Shown: piece after piece, positions 60,451-64,000 of the stretch
How positions within the stretch are numbered: position 1 is the first letter of the stretch
Layout: every line of letters begins with the position of its first letter
Source: Escarpia spicata
Lineage: Eukaryota > Annelida > Polychaeta > Sabellida > Siboglinidae
Reading direction: 5' to 3'
NCBI GenBank assembly: GCA_963995525.1
Contig: OZ023211.1
Coordinates: 58,687,127 to 58,751,126 of the forward strand
Length of the DNA stretch: 64,000 bases
The notes under the pieces: generated by a model
Told to the model about the DNA's origin: nothing
Database searches by the model: none
The model's input: only the letters and a program-made list of their open reading frames with translations
Translations under genes and position numbers: made by a program

Positions 60451-63015
60451 CAGCGACCAACATTGCCAGTCTGATTACACTTGAGCCACGACTGCAGTGC
60501 AGATGATACGTGATCTTGATAGAGCACGCACTTTATGTAATATGACCTGTCGCTGAGTCGATATTGTATAAAGCAATAAATATATCATCTCTAAAGAGAC
60601 GTAATTACTACTCGAGTATTTTGTGATTGAATATATCTTGTTATGCTGTTATCACGTATGTGTAGCGCATGTGATGATATTGTTTAAACGCGTTACCTAA
60701 CGCATATATATATCAGGATTCAAATAAGTGGACTTAAGTGGTGGTCGAAATATGTGTCCACGGACATAGTTTAGCTTTAAGAACATCGATAATACACGGA
60801 TTACAGTTGAATTGACCGACATCTATAAATAAGACAACAAATGTTTCCTCACCCGGGTGTAGGAAAGGAATGTATCACGGGGGCGTCCGTGTACAGGGGG
60901 GCTAACGGCCCTAACTACTGACCAGTGAGGTGACTGGTCAGTATGAACCGTTACCGCTGTGGTCTGCTGTTTGTCAACGTTCGTAGTTAATTAATGTCTT
61001 CGGCCGTGTACCCGGAACTCGACCGACGTGAAAGAGAGGGTGAACGGAACCCGACACATTAATGTGCGACGTGAGAGCTGTAGTCAGACAGAATGCCTCC
61101 GCTGGAGCCCTGCGTAATCACCAATACACGCGCGAATGCATGGACGCGACTGTTGTCTGTCTTCTGACCAATAAACAATGGAATTCTTTTAGATGTTAAC
61201 TGGGAGTCTTAATGTGGCCACTTAGCAGCCGGTGTCGTAATGTAAATGGACCCGTCATATATGGACCGGGGTCCGTTTACAACGCCGTGGAATATGGACC
61301 TTTCTCGGAAAATGGACTTCTTACTTAATGTGTTAAGTGGGTTAGATGTGGGTCTATGGTGGATGTGCTGTAACAAAAAAACTTTGCACAAAACGTATCC
61401 AAACCTTACTGATATAAATCAGCAATGATAATTTCAATATTTTTAATGGTTATTAACATTGACTTGACAATTTGTTGGCACACGTTTTGCCTTTCAGAAT
61501 AGTATTTTTTACGTATAGACATCAGTGAGTGATATCTATAATTTTTTTAATCCCTAAACACAAACAGTCCATTTACCACAGACGTCCAATTACAATCTCA
61601 CGCACCGGCTGCGGTCACTACGGGATAGTTAAGGATAAAGTCACGAGAGAGGATAGTCTCACACGACAGCCCACTTATAGAAGCGAAGAGATTATACGCA
61701 TCCTATTGTACAAACAGATACGCGCCACATTATGACGTGTACCTAAGAACTACGATGGTCCGGTAACATCGGCAAACAACATGACGTCCAGGTTCCCGTA
61801 GAACGTCACTGTAGGGACTCGTTGTTATTAGAGTTAACCAAATGGTCTAAATTACGTTTACGTAGGGGTGCCAGTGAAAACACAAGGACTAACGTTTAGA
61901 AGGCTACATTTACCGGATGATAGCGATTCCTCTAGCCGCTACCGTTCGGTTTATAAATGGAATAGCGAAGACAAACAGTGCGCAGTCGAGATGTCAATCA
62001 AGAGAACGTTGTGTAAACGTGTACTACACGGCTCTTGTACACGTGAAGCACTCGGAGTGGCGTAGCATAAGAGGATATTCGCGATGAGTACTCCAGGTAT
62101 CATATCACATTGACATGTCGACAACATAGCAGGTATGCAATGATACTTTGGCAGTTCCGCTAGTCATTGCACAGTTACCTTACTGGAGATACTGCATGGT
62201 TACAACGGGTCTTGTACGCGTTGTAGAACTGTTTTATACAGAAACTGGACAACTTCAAACGTAACAAGGGCGACAACTATTGCTGCGTCGCCATCCCCGC
62301 CACAGCGTGGGAAGACTGTCTAGGAAATCCACACCCCATCTGTACTAATTACTTCAACACCTCATCATTTAGCGTGTTTTTGTACATTTTCATTATTGAT
62401 GTCTCTTGGTGGACGGGCTTTCTTTTCTCATAATAATACGATAAGAAATCTTGCCAGCAACGTCGTTCGTGAGACGAATGAAAACGCAGTACACCAACGT
62501 CAACATCCGATACTGGGTGATAAAACACGACATTTTGTGCCGTGGAAATCCCCACAGAATTCTTCGGAACAAACACAAGAATGGCCCGCGGCCTATTAGC
62601 CACCGCCCATGTCTTCACCACGACGCCAGTGCCTATTAACTGGTTAATGTGTCGCCAGTACGCTGGCATGCGCACATTTCTATCTAAATGCCGACTAAAC
62701 TCGCAAACATTAACGTTATTTTCTGTTCATTAACGAATTTGTTGAATAACACGCCGCGATTTGTGGCTATTTACAACATTCGGACCAATAAAGCATTTGC
62801 AATGACTAGCATTATACATTCATCGACATAAACTGCAATATATCCCACAGTACGAGTAATATCTCAGTAATTCAAAGGCAATGTAGATGAATGTCGCTAG
62901 TCCAGTGCCATAAAATATATAAATAGTATTTAGTATTATATGTTCGTGAAAAGCGCTCGTTTGTATGATTGTGTTTTGTTACATCGAAACCACGTTTACA
63001 AATCACCTTCTATTT
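60450..63015. other. No gene recognised
   Basis: Mixed-composition DNA. ATGGAC motifs recur at 61246-61316 (including the palindrome ggaccggggtcc). Overlapping ORFs at 62340-62733 on both strands show no known motif. Confidence 0.4.
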
Positions 63016-63019
63016 AACT

Positions 63020-63640
63020 CAGTAATACTAATAATAATAAGATAACTTCTATTGCGCCTAAATCCTTGGAAACCAAGCTCAGAGGCGCATCAAAACAAAA
63101 GGATTGGTCAATCTCAAAATCCATAAGCAGCATTCCAGTTGTCAATAGATGGGTCAAGGCGCTAGGGAGGTATGGTGGATAAGCTAAGCTAAGTAAGATA
63201 AGTTTTTAAATGACGACCGAATTTTTTAATATTTCAACTGATCTAACACTACGAGCATATTTCAAATAGTTGGAGCAGCAACAGAACAAACCCTAGTTCC
63301 TGTGTTAGTGTTGACTCTAGGAACAAAACGTAGTTCAGAGCTAAATGATCGAAGCTATATATCCTGGAGGCAATCACTAAGTTGGTTAAGGGAGCGATTT
63401 GGATCCGGGGTAACCAATGAAATGAAGATATGAGTATCATCAGCATAAATATGATAATCCAGTATGTCTTTGTATAACAGAGCTTAGTGGCATGGTGTAA
63501 AGAGTAATCATCAGGAAAACAGCCAGAGCAAAGTGATGTATTTATAATATTTGTTATAGGTCCAATTAACGTTTCGAGACATGCTTTTAGCAGTATTGTT
63601 GGAAATGGATCAAGTAGACGGTGGCAAATAATTAATTCGT
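63020..63640 (-). mobile_element. Deleted L2-like LINE fragment
   Basis: On the minus strand: YHIYADDTHIFISLVTPDPN (RT catalytic block), then after a deletion TRVCSVAAPTIWNMLVV, the C-terminal FSVAAPxLWNxLP motif, a 3' UTR, and a (TTA)n tail at about 63025-63045. Between the catalytic motif and the C-terminal motif a few hundred bases are missing. Confidence 0.65.
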
Positions 63641-63649
63641 GAAAATTTA

Positions 63650-64000
63650 TTACATTTAATGTAATGTTAATATAAACGCTGGTGCATATTAGTCACAGTC
63701 AGAAATAACACTGTAAACAACTCCAAGAAATCACGTAAATATCAGGTCACATCCGGAGAAACAGGCGCATTTCGGCAACTGTGACCAGAGTAAAGATGGC
63801 TACTGAATTATGTTCGCATGACAAAGGTCACATTTCTTACATAAAGCTCGCATCTACCGATATTATTACAACCAGGAAGTGATACTTATTTCATTTCGGT
63901 GCTGACATTTACTTTTATTTACTAGTAACCAGTAGGGGTTTCGCTCTAAAGTATTACCGAGTGTCCGTATGCAAACACCCGAATAGACGTTTGATTATAA
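63650..64000. other. Right edge, no recognised feature
   Basis: AT-rich, no ORF or repeat of note. Confidence 0.4.

Overview
This is eukaryotic (metazoan) genomic DNA, AT-rich and repeat-dense. Genes are split by long introns with canonical GT/AG sites. The repeats include several kinds of APE-type LINE, two hAT transposons, a pogo/Tc1-like MITE, minisatellites and long microsatellites. Recognisable proteins (glutaminyl-peptide cyclotransferase, Ro60) are animal-type. Gene layout and LINE families suggest a marine invertebrate, perhaps a mollusc or another lophotrochozoan. That placement is inference; no species marker is visible.

The main host gene is a glutaminyl cyclase gene (QPCT/QPCTL family) on the minus strand. 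It fills the left 36 kb and runs off the left edge. Four coding segments are phase-consistent: exon 2 (20462-20608), exon 3 (10526-10798), exon 4 (428-592), and two mutually exclusive first exons. One first exon (35140-35235) encodes a signal peptide. The other (35788-35946) encodes a membrane anchor like the Golgi enzyme of vertebrates. Intron 3 holds a minisatellite of about 70 copies of a 50-bp unit that begins about 25 bp from the exon 3 donor.

Nested in QPCT intron 1 is a 7.3-kb block (25395-32687) with 76-bp terminal inverted repeats and a perfect 9-bp target duplication, the hallmark of a Mutator-like (MULE) DNA transposon. It carries a plus-strand multi-exon gene: a ZSWIM/FAR1-like N-terminal exon, a tandemly duplicated small exon, an AT-hook exon and a PHD-type zinc-finger exon. 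I find no catalytic DDE/SWIM region, so this copy looks internally deleted. NRF1-like palindromes lie in and beside the TIRs. Three LINE fragments and a MITE have inserted into it. Just right of it is a nearly intact LINE (32740-35035, minus).

At 38136-39841 (minus) is a full-length but broken intronless Ro60 (TROVE) copy. From 40.3 to 57 kb the window is almost wholly mobile DNA: a CR1-like LINE split by a younger LINE, two further CR1-like copies with identical 211-bp ends in opposite orientation, a hAT transposon with a full-length RTE-type LINE inside it (12-bp target duplication), a second hAT (ZBED5/SCAND3-like), very long GT arrays and another minus-strand LINE. From 57 to 63 kb I recognise no gene. 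A CpG-rich stretch at 59.75-60.45 kb could be the 5' end of a gene lying further right. A deleted L2-like LINE lies at 63.0-63.6 kb.
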